Source: Cryobacterium aureum (lineage in GTDB: Bacteria; Actinomycetota; Actinomycetes; Actinomycetales; Microbacteriaceae). From it: 64,000 nt of DNA. Position 1 is the first letter of the stretch; each line of letters starts with the position of its first letter. Below are positions 34,649-43,409 of this stretch, one piece after another. The DNA is taken from positions 32,633 to 96,632 of the forward strand of contig NZ_PPTG01000040.1 of NCBI RefSeq assembly GCF_002954245.1, written 5' to 3'. The notes beneath the pieces were generated by a model. The model saw only the letters and a list, made by a program, of their open reading frames with translations. It was not told the DNA's origin and did not search any database. A program made the translations under genes and the position numbers.

Positions 34649-34693
34649 CCCCCCGAGAGGGGGCGCGGGGGCGGGTGGCCCGCCCTGTATAGT
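34649..34693 (+). promoter_or_regulatory. C-run/G-run box and -10 of the glycosyltransferase gene at 34738
   Basis: CCCCCC-GAGA-GGGGG (34649-34663) is followed after exactly 24 bases by TATAGT (34688-34693), 44 bases before the GTG at 34738. The spacing equals that at 24583-24626. The position just upstream of the -35 fits an activator site. Confidence 0.5.
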
Positions 34694-34737
34694 ATCGATT
34701 TCGTGAGAGAAATTCATCGTGCAACCGGAAGCAGCTC

Positions 34738-35694
34738 GTGGTCATCAATAACGTGGTCATCAACACCGTCCATCGGCTTGTCACCGATCTGCGCCGAGAC
34801 CCGGCCGCTCTGGCGCAGCGGGCCAGCATCAAGTTGCGCCTCGCGCGCCTGCGCTTGACCAACCGGCTCAGCCATCGGTCAGTGACGGGATCGGGCACCG
34901 TGGTGGTAAACCTCACCTCGTTCGGCCATCGGATCAACCTTGTGCACTATGCCCTCGAGACCATCGCCGCCGGGCGAATCCGCCCACGGCGCCTCATTCT
35001 CTGGCTCGATGACGCCACGGCGCTCGCGCACCCACCGTCCACACTCCGTCGTTTGCAGCGGCGAGGCCTGGAAATTCGCTCCTGCCCCGACTTCGGACCG
35101 CACAAAAAACAGTTCCCGTATGCCTCTTCCACCCCGACCCTCCCCCTGGTCGCCGCCGACGACGACGTGCTGTACCCGCGCCGGTGGCTGGCCGAACTGC
35201 TCGCGGCGGCCGCGCGGCATCCACTGGAGATCACCGGGCAGCGCGCCCACACGATCACCTTCGACGGCGACCGGGTAGCACCCTATTCCCGCTGGGTCGC
35301 CGCCCGCGGCACCGCGGCTAGTTTTCGAACACTCTGCACCGGCGTCTCCGGCATCTACTACCCGCTCGAATTGCTTGCTGCCCTGCGGGCCGAAGGTGAG
35401 GCATTTCTCCGGGTTGCCCCACGAGCGGACGACCTCTGGGTCTATTCGGTCGCCGTGCGGCACGGAATTCGCGCCCGTCAAGTTGGTGAGCGGCAGGCAG
35501 AGTATCCGGCGATTCCGGGTTCGCAACGTGGCACCCTTTATCGGCAGAATGTAACCGAGGGCGGCAACGACGCGCAGTTTGCGGCGTGCGTGGGCGAACA
35601 GGAACGAGAGCGGATGCTGCGCGACGACCCCCACGATTCAGGCGCGCTGCCGGGGGTGCCACTGGGCCAGGTCGTGAGCGGCAATGGCGCTTAG
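34738..35694 (+). CDS. Glycosyltransferase-like protein (GT-A fold)
   Basis: A 318-aa protein from GTG 34738 behind GGAAG. GTVVVNLTSFGHRINLVHYALETI, RPRRLILWLDD and LPLVAADDDVLYP (a DxD-type acidic site) match a family of short bacterial glycosyltransferases often found with Wzx flippases. APRADDLWVYSVAVRHGIRA is the later conserved acidic segment. It overlaps the flippase gene by eleven bases. The sugar it transfers is unknown. Confidence 0.75.
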   Translation: MVINNVVINTVHRLVTDLRRDPAALAQRASIKLRLARLRLTNRLSHRSVTGSGTVVVNLTSFGHRINLVHYALETIAAGRIRPRRLILWLDDATALAHPPSTLRRLQRRGLEIRSCPDFGPHKKQFPYASSTPTLPLVAADDDVLYPRRWLAELLAAAARHPLEITGQRAHTITFDGDRVAPYSRWVAARGTAASFRTLCTGVSGIYYPLELLAALRAEGEAFLRVAPRADDLWVYSVAVRHGIRARQVGERQAEYPAIPGSQRGTLYRQNVTEGGNDAQFAACVGEQERERMLRDDPHDSGALPGVPLGQVVSGNGA

Positions 35695-37063
35695 GCGGCC
35701 ACGCGGGCCGGCTCCACGGCCAGCCCCGCCGACCGTGACCACGGCCGCCACCCGGGCGGCTGCGGCGAATTCAGTGTCGCGCAACATGACGATTGCGCTG
35801 ATCGGAAACGCTTTCCCCCCCCTCGTCGCGCTGTTTTCCGGTCCGATCCTGGCCCAGGCCCTCGGGGTCGACGGTCGTGGTGCGGTGGCGGCCGCCACAG
35901 CACCGCTCGCGCTCGTGGTCACCGTCGCGACCTTCGGCGTTCCGGAAGCCGTCACCTGGGCGATCGCGCGCAACCCCACCCTGGCCCGCAACGCCTCGAA
36001 CCGGGGCATGCTCATTATCGTTGTCGCCGGGTTGCTCGCCATGGGCGCCGTCGCCCTGTCAGCGGCCTGGCTCAGTGGTGGCGATCCCACGGTGCAGCAG
36101 CTCATCCTGGTGGCCTGCCTGGCCATCGTGCCCAACCTGCTGGTTGGCGTGTTCCGCGGGGTGGCATCCGCTACCCAGAGCTGGCGGCTGGTCGCGCTGG
36201 AACGCATCGTCACCTCGTCGTTGCGGCTTGCCGTTCTGATTCCGTTCTGGCTCACTGGCACCCTGACGCCGCTGGTGGCGACGATCGCCGTGGCGGCGAT
36301 GCCGGTGACCGGACTGTTCGTCTACATCGGGCGTATGCGCAGCCTCGACCCGCGCGCCTTCGACGTTCCGCGGGAGGCGCGCACGGCCGGGCTGCTCAGC
36401 TACGGTCTGCGCATCTGGGTCGGCTCGCTCTCGGGAATTCTGCTCTCCCGGCTCGACCAGGTGCTCATGACACCATTCGCCGGCACCTATCAGCTCGGCC
36501 TCTACGTGGTGGCGGTGAGCGTAAGCGAACTGCCACTGATCATCAACCAGGCGGTGCGCGACGTGACCTTCGTGACGGATGCCGCCGATTCCGTCGATGC
36601 GCGCCTCGCGTCGTCAGCGCGCATTTCCACAATGCTGTGCGGCCTAGCCGCACTGTTCCTCGGCATCAGCATGCTGTGGTGGCTGCCGTTTCTGTTCGGC
36701 GAAGATTTTCGGCCGGCCCTGCCGGTGGCCGGCGTTCTGCTCGCCGCGGTGGTGCTCGGTACCCCCGGGTCGATCGGGGGTTCCGGCCTGAGTGCGCGCG
36801 GTCGCCCTGGCCTGCGCAGCATGTCATTGCTGATCGCTTGCCTGGTGAACATCGGCATGTTGATTGTGCTGGCACCGATGCTCGGCGCGATGGGGGCTGC
36901 GCTGGCGACCCTGGCCGGCAACCTGATCTCGAGCAACCTGAATCTTCTGTTCCTGTATCGCAACTTCGGCATCAACCCGCTGCAGTTCTACGGCGTGCGG
37001 CGCACCGACTTCGTGACCCTGCGCGAGTACGCGAAGCGGTTCACTCGGCGACGCAAGCGCTAG
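35684..37063 (+). CDS. wzx: Wzx-type polysaccharide flippase
   Basis: A 459-aa protein with about twelve membrane helices of the oligosaccharidyl-lipid flippase (MATE-like/Wzx) family, which moves lipid-linked repeat units across the membrane. Early motifs are NSVSRNMTIALIGNAFPPLVALFSGPILAQALGVDGRG, and SGILLSRLDQVLMTPFAGTYQLGLYVVAVSVSELP is the conserved central pair. The basic tail FTRRRKR is cytosolic. The start lies inside the end of the previous gene, implying one operon. Its stop overlaps by four bases the convergent gene ending at 37060. Confidence 0.87.
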   Translation: MALRRPRGPAPRPAPPTVTTAATRAAAANSVSRNMTIALIGNAFPPLVALFSGPILAQALGVDGRGAVAAATAPLALVVTVATFGVPEAVTWAIARNPTLARNASNRGMLIIVVAGLLAMGAVALSAAWLSGGDPTVQQLILVACLAIVPNLLVGVFRGVASATQSWRLVALERIVTSSLRLAVLIPFWLTGTLTPLVATIAVAAMPVTGLFVYIGRMRSLDPRAFDVPREARTAGLLSYGLRIWVGSLSGILLSRLDQVLMTPFAGTYQLGLYVVAVSVSELPLIINQAVRDVTFVTDAADSVDARLASSARISTMLCGLAALFLGISMLWWLPFLFGEDFRPALPVAGVLLAAVVLGTPGSIGGSGLSARGRPGLRSMSLLIACLVNIGMLIVLAPMLGAMGAALATLAGNLISSNLNLLFLYRNFGINPLQFYGVRRTDFVTLREYAKRFTRRRKR

Positions 37064-38013
37064 CCCGTTCTGGTCGTTGCTGTCACCGCCGAAGCTGTGG
37101 GAGCCGGCCGGTAGGCGAGGCCGTCGCGCAGCCCGCGGGTCGCGGCCAGAAGCGGCCGCAGCGACATCAGCAGCTGGCGCCGGCCCCCGCGGGAGACGAC
37201 CTCCCAGGCGGCCTGTGCGCTGTGCCGACGCCAGCGCCGGCGGTCGTCGGCGGCAAGGTTTCGGGCCGCGTAGACCAGGCGGTTGCGCACGTTGTAGTAA
37301 TAGTAGGAGTACGACTTGGCCGCACCGGAGCTGTGCTGGCCGGTGCCCTGGGTGCCGCCCTGCGCGTGGGTCGCCTGCGCATCGACGCAGACCGTGACCG
37401 CTCCCCCGGCCCGTAGTACCCGGTGCGAGAGCTCGACGTCTTCCCAGTACAGAAAGTAGTCGTCGCTGAAGCCGCCGACCCGGCGCCAGAGCTCGTCGCC
37501 GATCAGCAGGCAGGCTCCGCTCAGCCACGGCGTGGTGCGTGCGCCCGGGAAGTCCCCTCGTTTGCGGGTCGCGCGCACGCGTCCGTCGTCGAGGTACAGG
37601 TCGCTGCCGTCGAACCACACCGAGCCGTCCGGTCGCAGGATGCGGGGCGAGACCAGGGTGAGCGGATGTTTGCCGACCAGCTCGAGCAGGCGGGCGACCT
37701 GGTCGGCGGCGATGGCAGCATCCGGATTCAACAAGAGAAAATGGGTGCGCCCGTTCTGCTGTGCCCGTGCGACGCCGAGGTTCATGCCGCCGCCGAAACC
37801 GAGATTGGTCGGCGACAGCACGTACTTCCAACCCTCCCTCTCGGCGAGCGCCGCTACCCTGGCCTGCTCGGCCGGATCGGTGAAGTTGTCGACGACGACG
37901 ACCGCCAGTCCCGGTGCCGAGCGGGACAGCGGTTGCAGGTTCTCTTCGAGCAGCGCGCACGACCCGAAGTTCACCACCACGACGGCGAGGGAGGCGAACT
38001 TCGAGTCGGTCAT
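37060..38013 (-). CDS. Glycosyltransferase family 2 (rhamnosyltransferase-like)
   Basis: A 317-aa GT-A enzyme: LAVVVVNFGSCALLEENL, VVVVDNFTDPAE, LSPTNLGFGGGMNLGVARA, FLLLNPDAAI (the DxD equivalent), PWLSGACLLIGDELWRRVGGFSDDYFLYWEDVELSHRVLRAGG. The GFGGGxN and YWEDVEL motifs are those of WbbL-type rhamnosyltransferases. The C-terminal YYYYNVRN motif is also typical. It is the last gene of the first polysaccharide locus and reads toward it. Confidence 0.88.
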   Translation of the reverse strand: MTDSKFASLAVVVVNFGSCALLEENLQPLSRSAPGLAVVVVDNFTDPAEQARVAALAEREGWKYVLSPTNLGFGGGMNLGVARAQQNGRTHFLLLNPDAAIAADQVARLLELVGKHPLTLVSPRILRPDGSVWFDGSDLYLDDGRVRATRKRGDFPGARTTPWLSGACLLIGDELWRRVGGFSDDYFLYWEDVELSHRVLRAGGAVTVCVDAQATHAQGGTQGTGQHSSGAAKSYSYYYYNVRNRLVYAARNLAADDRRRWRRHSAQAAWEVVSRGGRRQLLMSLRPLLAATRGLRDGLAYRPAPTASAVTATTRTG

Positions 38014-38082
38014 GCGGTCAGTATTGCAGATCCGAGAGGAGCGTCTGACAAATTCTCAGGACACTGCACTGTTCTCAGACAC

Positions 38083-39039
38083 TTACGCTGCGAAGCGGTC
38101 CGTCGCCACAATAATGGCGTCGAGAATGCCGGGCTGGTCAAAGGCGTGACCGGCGTCGGGAATCAGGCGAAAGTCGGCCTCCGGCCAGTTCTTGTGCAGG
38201 TCCCACGCGGTGAACGCCGGGGTGCACATGTCATAGCGGCCCTGCACGATGACGCCGGGGATGTCGGCGAGGCGGGAGGCGTTCTCGATCAGCTGGTTGG
38301 GCGTGAACCAGCCTTTGTTGGCGAAGAAATGGTTCTCAATGCGGGCAAAGGCCACCGCGAAGGAAGGATCGGAGAAGTGGGCGATCTTGTCGGGTTCCTG
38401 CAACAGGGTGATCGTCGAGGATTCCCAGGTGGCCCACGCCACGCCAGCACGTTCGCGCACGAACTGGTCGGGGTCGTGCAGCAGCCGGCCGTAGGCCTCG
38501 ATCAGGTGGCCGCGTTCGTTTTCGGGAACGGGCGCAAGGAAGGACTCCCACAGGTCGGGGTAGATCGCGCTCGCGCCGCCCTCGTAGAACCAGTCGAGCT
38601 CCACCGGACGCAGAGTGAAGATGCCGCGTACGACGAGTTCGGTGACCTTCTCTGGGTGCGTCTCGGCGTAGGCGAGGGCGAGGGTGCTGCCCCAGGAACC
38701 GCCGCAGACCAGCCAGCGGTCAATGCCGAGGTGCTCGCGCAGTCTCTCCACGTCGGCGACGAGGGTCCAGGTGGTGTTGACGCTGAGGTCGACGTCGGGC
38801 TCGCTCGCGTGCGGCGTGCTCAGGCCGCAGCCGCGCTGGTCGAACAGGATGATGCGGTACTTCGCCGGGTCGAACACGCGACGCTGGTCAGGTCCGGACG
38901 CGCCGCCCGGCCCGCCGTGCAGGTAGACCGCCGGCTTGCCGTCTGGATTGCCAGAGGCTTCCCAGTAGATGGTCTGGTTGTCGCCGACATCGAGCATGCC
39001 GGTTTCGTAGGGTTCAAGCTCGGGGTAAAAAGTGCGCAT
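38083..39039 (-). CDS. pip: Proline iminopeptidase
   Basis: A 318-aa cytosolic alpha/beta-hydrolase (S33 family) that removes N-terminal proline from peptides. The oxyanion motif HGGPGGAS, the DQRGCGLSTPH segment and the nucleophile GGSWGS are as expected. The acid is in IVQGRYDMCTPAF and the base in IPDAGHAFDQPG, which completes the triad. Length and motif order match the family. Stand-alone gene. Confidence 0.94.
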   Translation of the reverse strand: MRTFYPELEPYETGMLDVGDNQTIYWEASGNPDGKPAVYLHGGPGGASGPDQRRVFDPAKYRIILFDQRGCGLSTPHASEPDVDLSVNTTWTLVADVERLREHLGIDRWLVCGGSWGSTLALAYAETHPEKVTELVVRGIFTLRPVELDWFYEGGASAIYPDLWESFLAPVPENERGHLIEAYGRLLHDPDQFVRERAGVAWATWESSTITLLQEPDKIAHFSDPSFAVAFARIENHFFANKGWFTPNQLIENASRLADIPGVIVQGRYDMCTPAFTAWDLHKNWPEADFRLIPDAGHAFDQPGILDAIIVATDRFAA

Positions 39040-39126
39040 GCGTCGAGCCTATTCCCCGGACCGGAGGTTGATGAATTTCACCTATCCACCGTTGGCCGAA
39101 GCGATCGCTGAGTGCGACGATAGATT

Positions 39127-39513
39127 ATGGCGAACAGCTCTCTTACGGATGCCGAGCTCCGGCGCTTCGACCAGGCCCTCAGGGATCAGCGCGGCATAAT
39201 AGCGACCGAGCTGAACCGGCTGGCGGAATCGCTCACGAGCGTGCGTGAGGCGCGGAGCGACGGATCGGCCGACGATGAGCACGATCCAGAAGGTCCAACC
39301 CTCTCGGGTGAGTGGTCACGAATTGTCGGGGTCCACGGTGAGTTCAACGAGAAAGTCGCCGCAATCGATCGTTCGCTGGCCCGAATTGCTGACGGGAGTT
39401 ACGGCACTTGCCTCCGATGCGGTAAACCCATCGGGGCCGCCCGATTGTCCGCGCTGCTGACGGCCGAGCTGTGCATCGATTGCGCCCGAAAAGCCGAAGG
39501 CCGCGGCCGGTGA
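39127..39513 (+). CDS. DksA/TraR-type zinc-finger protein
   Basis: A 128-aa protein with an N-terminal coiled coil (about residues 8-50), an acidic patch (DDEHDPEGPT), a second helix, and a C4 zinc finger CLRC-x17-CIDC near the C-terminus (YGTCLRCGKPI). DksA/TraR proteins bind RNA polymerase through the secondary channel; actinobacterial versions of this size are little studied. Convergent with the response-regulator gene 17 bases downstream. Confidence 0.88.
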   Translation: MANSSLTDAELRRFDQALRDQRGIIATELNRLAESLTSVREARSDGSADDEHDPEGPTLSGEWSRIVGVHGEFNEKVAAIDRSLARIADGSYGTCLRCGKPIGAARLSALLTAELCIDCARKAEGRGR

Positions 39514-39529
39514 CGGACCCGGTCGACGG

Positions 39530-40222
39530 TCACTGACCGACGAGGCCCTGTTCGTAGGCCAGAATGACCGCTTGCACCCGGTCACGCAGGCCGAGTTTGT
39601 GCAGGATCCGGCCGACATGCGTCTTCACGGTCGACTCGGAGAGAAAGAACCGCTCGGCCAGTTCGGGGTTCGAGAGCCCCTCCGCGATGGCGAGAAAGAC
39701 TTCGGTCTCCCGCTCGGTGAGGGCCGCGAGGGCCTGGGCGGCGCATCCGTTTTCGGCGTCGGCGAGTGGCAGCTGGGTGCCGAACAGGTCGAGCAGTCTC
39801 CGGGTCACCCGCGGTGAAACGGATGCCTCCCCCGAGACGACCGTACGAATGGCACTGATCAGCTCCCCCGGTTCGGAGTTTTTGAGCAGAAAGCCGCTCG
39901 CGCCGGCGCGCAGGCCACCGAAGGCGTACTCGTCGAGGTCGAAGGTGGTGAGAATGATGATGCGGGTGTCCGGGTGGGTCGCCATGATCTGACGCGTCGC
40001 CTCGATGCCGTCGAGCCCGGGCATGCGCACGTCCATCAGGATGACCTGCGGGCGCAGCGTTGCCGCGAGCGCGATCGCCTGGGCGCCGTCGGTCGCTTCG
40101 GCGATGACGCTGAAGTCGTCTTCGGCCTCGAGCACCATGCGAAAGCCCACACGGAGCAGCGCCTGGTCGTCGACGAGCATGATTCGAATCATGTCGGCGG
40201 GCTGCGCCTCGGGAGCTGTCAT
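39530..40222 (-). CDS. NarL/LuxR-family response regulator
   Basis: A 230-aa two-domain regulator. The receiver (about residues 11-125) has MLVDDQ, phosphoacceptor Asp in VILMDVRMPG, and conserved Thr and Lys in ILTTFD and FLLKNS. The LuxR helix-turn-helix is LTERETEVFLAIAEGLSNPELAERFFLSESTVKTHVGRILHKL. It is the last gene of a four-gene operon; its ATG overlaps the kinase stop (ATGA). Confidence 0.94.
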   Translation of the reverse strand: MTAPEAQPADMIRIMLVDDQALLRVGFRMVLEAEDDFSVIAEATDGAQAIALAATLRPQVILMDVRMPGLDGIEATRQIMATHPDTRIIILTTFDLDEYAFGGLRAGASGFLLKNSEPGELISAIRTVVSGEASVSPRVTRRLLDLFGTQLPLADAENGCAAQALAALTERETEVFLAIAEGLSNPELAERFFLSESTVKTHVGRILHKLGLRDRVQAVILAYEQGLVGQ

Positions 40223-41460
40223 GTCTCATCCTCAAACGTCATCGAGGCGTGCACACGCCAGCCGTCGTGGAGGCCTGCTCCCGCTTCGAAGGTTCCGTCG
40301 TAGATGGCGACGCGTTCCTGCATGCCGATCAGTCCGCGGCCGAATCCACGCGGGCTCGGCTGGCTGCGGTGCCGACCGTTGTCACTGATCGTGACCTCGG
40401 CGGCGCCAGGAACAGAGCCCAGCCGCACGACGACCCGCGTCGGCGTATCGGCGTATCGCAGCACGTTAGTGAGCGACTCCTGCACCAATCTGAAAATGGT
40501 CAGCTGAACACTGGGATTGGCGGGCTCGCGGCCACTGCGCTCCAATACGACCGGCAACCCCGTCGACCGAAAGGATTCGACGAGGTCGGCAAGTTGGTCG
40601 ATCCCCGGCTGCGGAGCCCGGGGCGCCGGGTCGGAACCGACATCGAGCACCCCAAGGAGGCGGCGCATCTCCGTCATCGACCGGCGACCGGTGGCAGCGA
40701 CGTCGAGCATGGCCGCGCGGGAACGCTCGAGGTCCTTGGGCGCGATCGCATGGGCACCGTCGGCGAGCGCGACCATGACCGAGAGACTGTGGGCAACCAC
40801 ATCGTGCATTTCACCGGCGATGCGGGTGCGCTCGGAGATGCGCGAGAGCTGCGCCTGCTGGTCGCGTTCGCGGGTCAGCTGCGCGGCCAGGTCGAGCAGT
40901 GCGGTCACGTAGCGTTTACTGTTGCCCATATTGACGCCGACCAGGGTGGCGGCGAGCATCATGATAGCGATCTGGATGGCCACCGGAATCCAGGCGATCT
41001 CGTCGAGGTCTTCCGTGAGCCACGCGGCCAGACTCGCCAGCCCAACGGCTGCGCCGAACCCGACCCACGCGCTGCGAATGTCGGAATATACCGCGACCGC
41101 GTAGAGCGCGAGCAGCTGGGCGATGAGGTGCACCTCGCCATAGTCAGAGAAAGTGAGCAGGCCGATCCAGGTGAGGGCCAGGACGAGCCGTGGCATCCGC
41201 CGCCGAAAGAACAGTGTGACCGCCAGAACGAGCATGATGGCAGCATTGAGGAGGACATCGCCGACCGGTGCGGGGTCGTTGTCGAACAGGTTGAGCACCA
41301 GAACGAGCACCATGGGCACGACATAGATCAAGACGATGAGCGCATCGGCCAGGTGCGGATGCCGGCTCCAGAACCGCCGCACCACTCCGGGCGGAGTGGG
41401 CAGAGGCACATCTCCCCCCGGCGCGAGGGCGCGCCCGGGGGGAGATGTGGTGGTACTCAT
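40219..41460 (-). CDS. Two-component sensor histidine kinase (HisKA_3 type)
   Basis: A 413-aa kinase with four to six N-terminal membrane helices (about residues 40-185) and no large outer sensor domain. The dimerisation motif RTRIAGEMHDVVAHSLSVMV holds the phospho-His; the ATPase part has the N box in FRLVQESLTNVLRYA and the G box near RGFGRGLIGMQERV, where the G1 acidic residue is in TISDNGRH. Start ATG 41460 lies 17 bases past the permease stop. The small outer part suggests signalling together with the adjacent ABC transporter. Confidence 0.92.
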   Translation of the reverse strand: MSTTTSPPGRALAPGGDVPLPTPPGVVRRFWSRHPHLADALIVLIYVVPMVLVLVLNLFDNDPAPVGDVLLNAAIMLVLAVTLFFRRRMPRLVLALTWIGLLTFSDYGEVHLIAQLLALYAVAVYSDIRSAWVGFGAAVGLASLAAWLTEDLDEIAWIPVAIQIAIMMLAATLVGVNMGNSKRYVTALLDLAAQLTRERDQQAQLSRISERTRIAGEMHDVVAHSLSVMVALADGAHAIAPKDLERSRAAMLDVAATGRRSMTEMRRLLGVLDVGSDPAPRAPQPGIDQLADLVESFRSTGLPVVLERSGREPANPSVQLTIFRLVQESLTNVLRYADTPTRVVVRLGSVPGAAEVTISDNGRHRSQPSPRGFGRGLIGMQERVAIYDGTFEAGAGLHDGWRVHASMTFEDET

Positions 41461-41476
41461 TCTTCGATGGTACGGG

Positions 41477-42325
41477 TTAGGCGTCGCGGCGCTTGAGCAG
41501 CAGCGCAGCCGTACCGAGGCTGACGGCGACCCAGGCGATGACAACCAGGAATGCCTGCCAGGATTCCATCGTGTTCGGATAGACCATTTCCGAGCCCGCC
41601 ACTGTGAACAGGAACGGCACAATGTCGTTGACCCACTCGACGAGCATGGAGAACAGCGCCACCACCGTGGGCAGGAGAAGCAGGATTCCCAGCACCGTGG
41701 CGATACCACCGGCACTGCTACGCACGATCGTGCCGATTCCGACAGCGAACACCGCGATCAGCGCGAGGAAGAGCACGTTACCAAGCAGCGGCAGCAGCAC
41801 GTCGACGTCGAACAGGCTCGCGGTGATGTTCTCGACGCCCAGTCTGGGAACGGCCGCCAGGAAGGCCCCCACAACGCTGACCAGGCCGATCAAAAAGGTG
41901 AAAACGAACAACACGATGACCTTGGCCCAGAGAGCCGGCAGGCGGTTGGGAACCGCTGTGAGGGTGGACTTGATCATGCCGCTCGAATACTCACCACTGA
42001 TCGAGAGAACGCCGAGAACGGCGACGATGAGTTGACCGAGCGCCAAGCCGGAGGTGGAGGCGATCACGAAGATTTGAGCGCTCTCCATCGGCATGGGGCC
42101 GCCGGTGGCCGGGTCGAGTCCGGCCGTGGCTGACAGCGCAAACGACATCAGCACTCCGAAGCCGAGCGCGGCCACGATAACGAGGGAGTAGGTCCAGTAG
42201 GTGGAGCGCAGGCTCCACAGCTTGATCGTTTCGGAGCGGAGCAGGCCGGTGAAGCTGAGCCCGGAGCCGGTCGGCACGAACGATGCACGCGAAGTGGATG
42301 GCTGGGTGGGGGTTACGGTGCTCAT
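41477..42325 (-). CDS. ABC-2 type transporter permease
   Basis: A 282-aa membrane protein with six predicted helices, starting with a cytosolic segment (LLRSETIKLWSLRSTYW) typical of ABC-2 permeases. Helices include FVFTFLIGLVSVVGAFLAAV and AFLVVIAWVAVSLGTAALLLK. Its ATG overlaps the ATPase stop, so it pairs with that subunit. Substrate unknown; with the downstream kinase and regulator, an antibiotic- or peptide-stress exporter is likely. Confidence 0.9.
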   Translation of the reverse strand: MSTVTPTQPSTSRASFVPTGSGLSFTGLLRSETIKLWSLRSTYWTYSLVIVAALGFGVLMSFALSATAGLDPATGGPMPMESAQIFVIASTSGLALGQLIVAVLGVLSISGEYSSGMIKSTLTAVPNRLPALWAKVIVLFVFTFLIGLVSVVGAFLAAVPRLGVENITASLFDVDVLLPLLGNVLFLALIAVFAVGIGTIVRSSAGGIATVLGILLLLPTVVALFSMLVEWVNDIVPFLFTVAGSEMVYPNTMESWQAFLVVIAWVAVSLGTAALLLKRRDA

Positions 42326-43260
42326 CGAGCCGCCTCCGTTTCAGTGTGGGAGGAGGAGTCGCCGGTGCGATACTCCACTTCGTTCTGGGTGAGTTTCATG
42401 TAGGCATCCTCGAGTGAGGCGCTCACCGCTGAGAGTTCGTGCAGGGAGATCTGGGCGGCGGCGGCGCGATCGCCGATCTCGTTCACGGTCAGTCCGCTGA
42501 TTTCGAGCACGTCCTGCTCGACGTTGGTGATGGTCACATCAGCCTGAGCGAGCAGAGCAGCCAGGGCCGCGGTGTGCGGGGTGCGTACGCGAACCGTGTT
42601 CTGCGCTGCCGACGCGATGATGTCGGAGACCGAGGCATCCGCTATCACCCGACCGCGACCGAGGACGATGATGTGGTCGGCGGTGAGTGCCATCTCACTC
42701 ATCAGGTGCGAGGAGAGCAGCACGGTGCGGCCCTCGGCCGCGAGCTGCTTGGTGAGCTTGCGTACCCACTGCACGCCCTCTGGATCAAGGCCGTTCACCG
42801 GCTCGTCGAGAATGAGAGTGGCCGGGTCGCCGAGCAACGCCGCGGCGATGCCGAGGCGTTGGCCCATGCCGAGCGAGAAACCGCCGACGCGCTTGCGGGC
42901 GACGGGCTCGAGACCGGTGAGGTTGATCACCTCGTGCACCCGGCTGGTGGGGATGTTGTGGGTGGCAGCCATGGCGCGCAGGTGATTGTACGCGCTGCGA
43001 CCGGTATGCACGGCCTTGGCGTCGAGCAAGACGCCAACCTCGCGCAGCGGTGCCTTGTGCTCGTGGTACGGCTTGCCGTTGACGATGACCGAGCCGGCGC
43101 TTGGCCGGTCAAGGCCCACGATCATGCGCATGGTGGTGGACTTGCCCGCGCCGTTCGGCCCGAGAAAACCGGTGACCTTGCCGGGCTGCACCGTGAAGTC
43201 GACCGAGTCGACCGCGGTCTTACTTCCGTAGTGCTTGGTCAGGGACTGTGCCTGGATCAC
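42322..43260 (-). CDS. ABC transporter ATP-binding subunit
   Basis: A 312-aa ATPase of the ABC-2 drug/lantibiotic-export class. Walker A is GFLGPNGAGKSTT, the signature is FSLGMGQRLGIAAAL (SLGMG in place of LSGGQ, usual in this class), Walker B is ATLILDEPVNGLDPEG, and the switch His is in LLSSHLMSE. The C-terminal 90 residues form the extra domain common to bacitracin-type ATPases. Start is GTG 43260. The promoter and a palindrome lie 33-70 bases upstream. Confidence 0.93.
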   Translation of the reverse strand: MIQAQSLTKHYGSKTAVDSVDFTVQPGKVTGFLGPNGAGKSTTMRMIVGLDRPSAGSVIVNGKPYHEHKAPLREVGVLLDAKAVHTGRSAYNHLRAMAATHNIPTSRVHEVINLTGLEPVARKRVGGFSLGMGQRLGIAAALLGDPATLILDEPVNGLDPEGVQWVRKLTKQLAAEGRTVLLSSHLMSEMALTADHIIVLGRGRVIADASVSDIIASAAQNTVRVRTPHTAALAALLAQADVTITNVEQDVLEISGLTVNEIGDRAAAAQISLHELSAVSASLEDAYMKLTQNEVEYRTGDSSSHTETEAAR

Positions 43261-43292
43261 GACTGCCTCATTCCGTTGGTGGGTGAGGCCCC

Positions 43293-43330
43293 GTTTTATT
43301 GCGTTGAAGCCCCCATACCAAACGGTATGG
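43293..43330 (-). promoter_or_regulatory. Promoter and operator of the ABC/two-component operon
   Basis: On the minus strand TTGGTA (43321-43316) and TAAAAC (43298-43293) are 17 bases apart. The -35 falls within the perfect dyad CCATACC-AAAC-GGTATGG (43313-43330), so a protein bound there would act directly on transcription start, perhaps the operon's own response regulator. Confidence 0.6.
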
Positions 43331-43342
43331 TTTGACCCCCAT

Positions 43343-43399
43343 GTGGCGCATCAACCGAGGGGATGGTTGTGCGCCACTGGTGTCGTACCTGAGTACGAC
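43343..43399 (-). terminator. Two hairpins after the acyl-CoA oxidase gene
   Basis: GTCGTAC-CTGA-GTACGAC (43382-43399) and GTGGCGCA...TGCGCCAC with an inner AACC/GGTT pair (43343-43377) follow the stop at 43410 on the minus strand. Together they probably end that transcript before the ABC promoter. There is no T run. Confidence 0.55.
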
Positions 43400-43409
43400 G
43401 CGTGCTGCC

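Noticed and set aside
37423..39111. A 562-codon plus-strand frame across two genes
   Set aside because: It is antisense to a GT2 glycosyltransferase and proline iminopeptidase, spanning their intergenic gap, with no recognisable domain.
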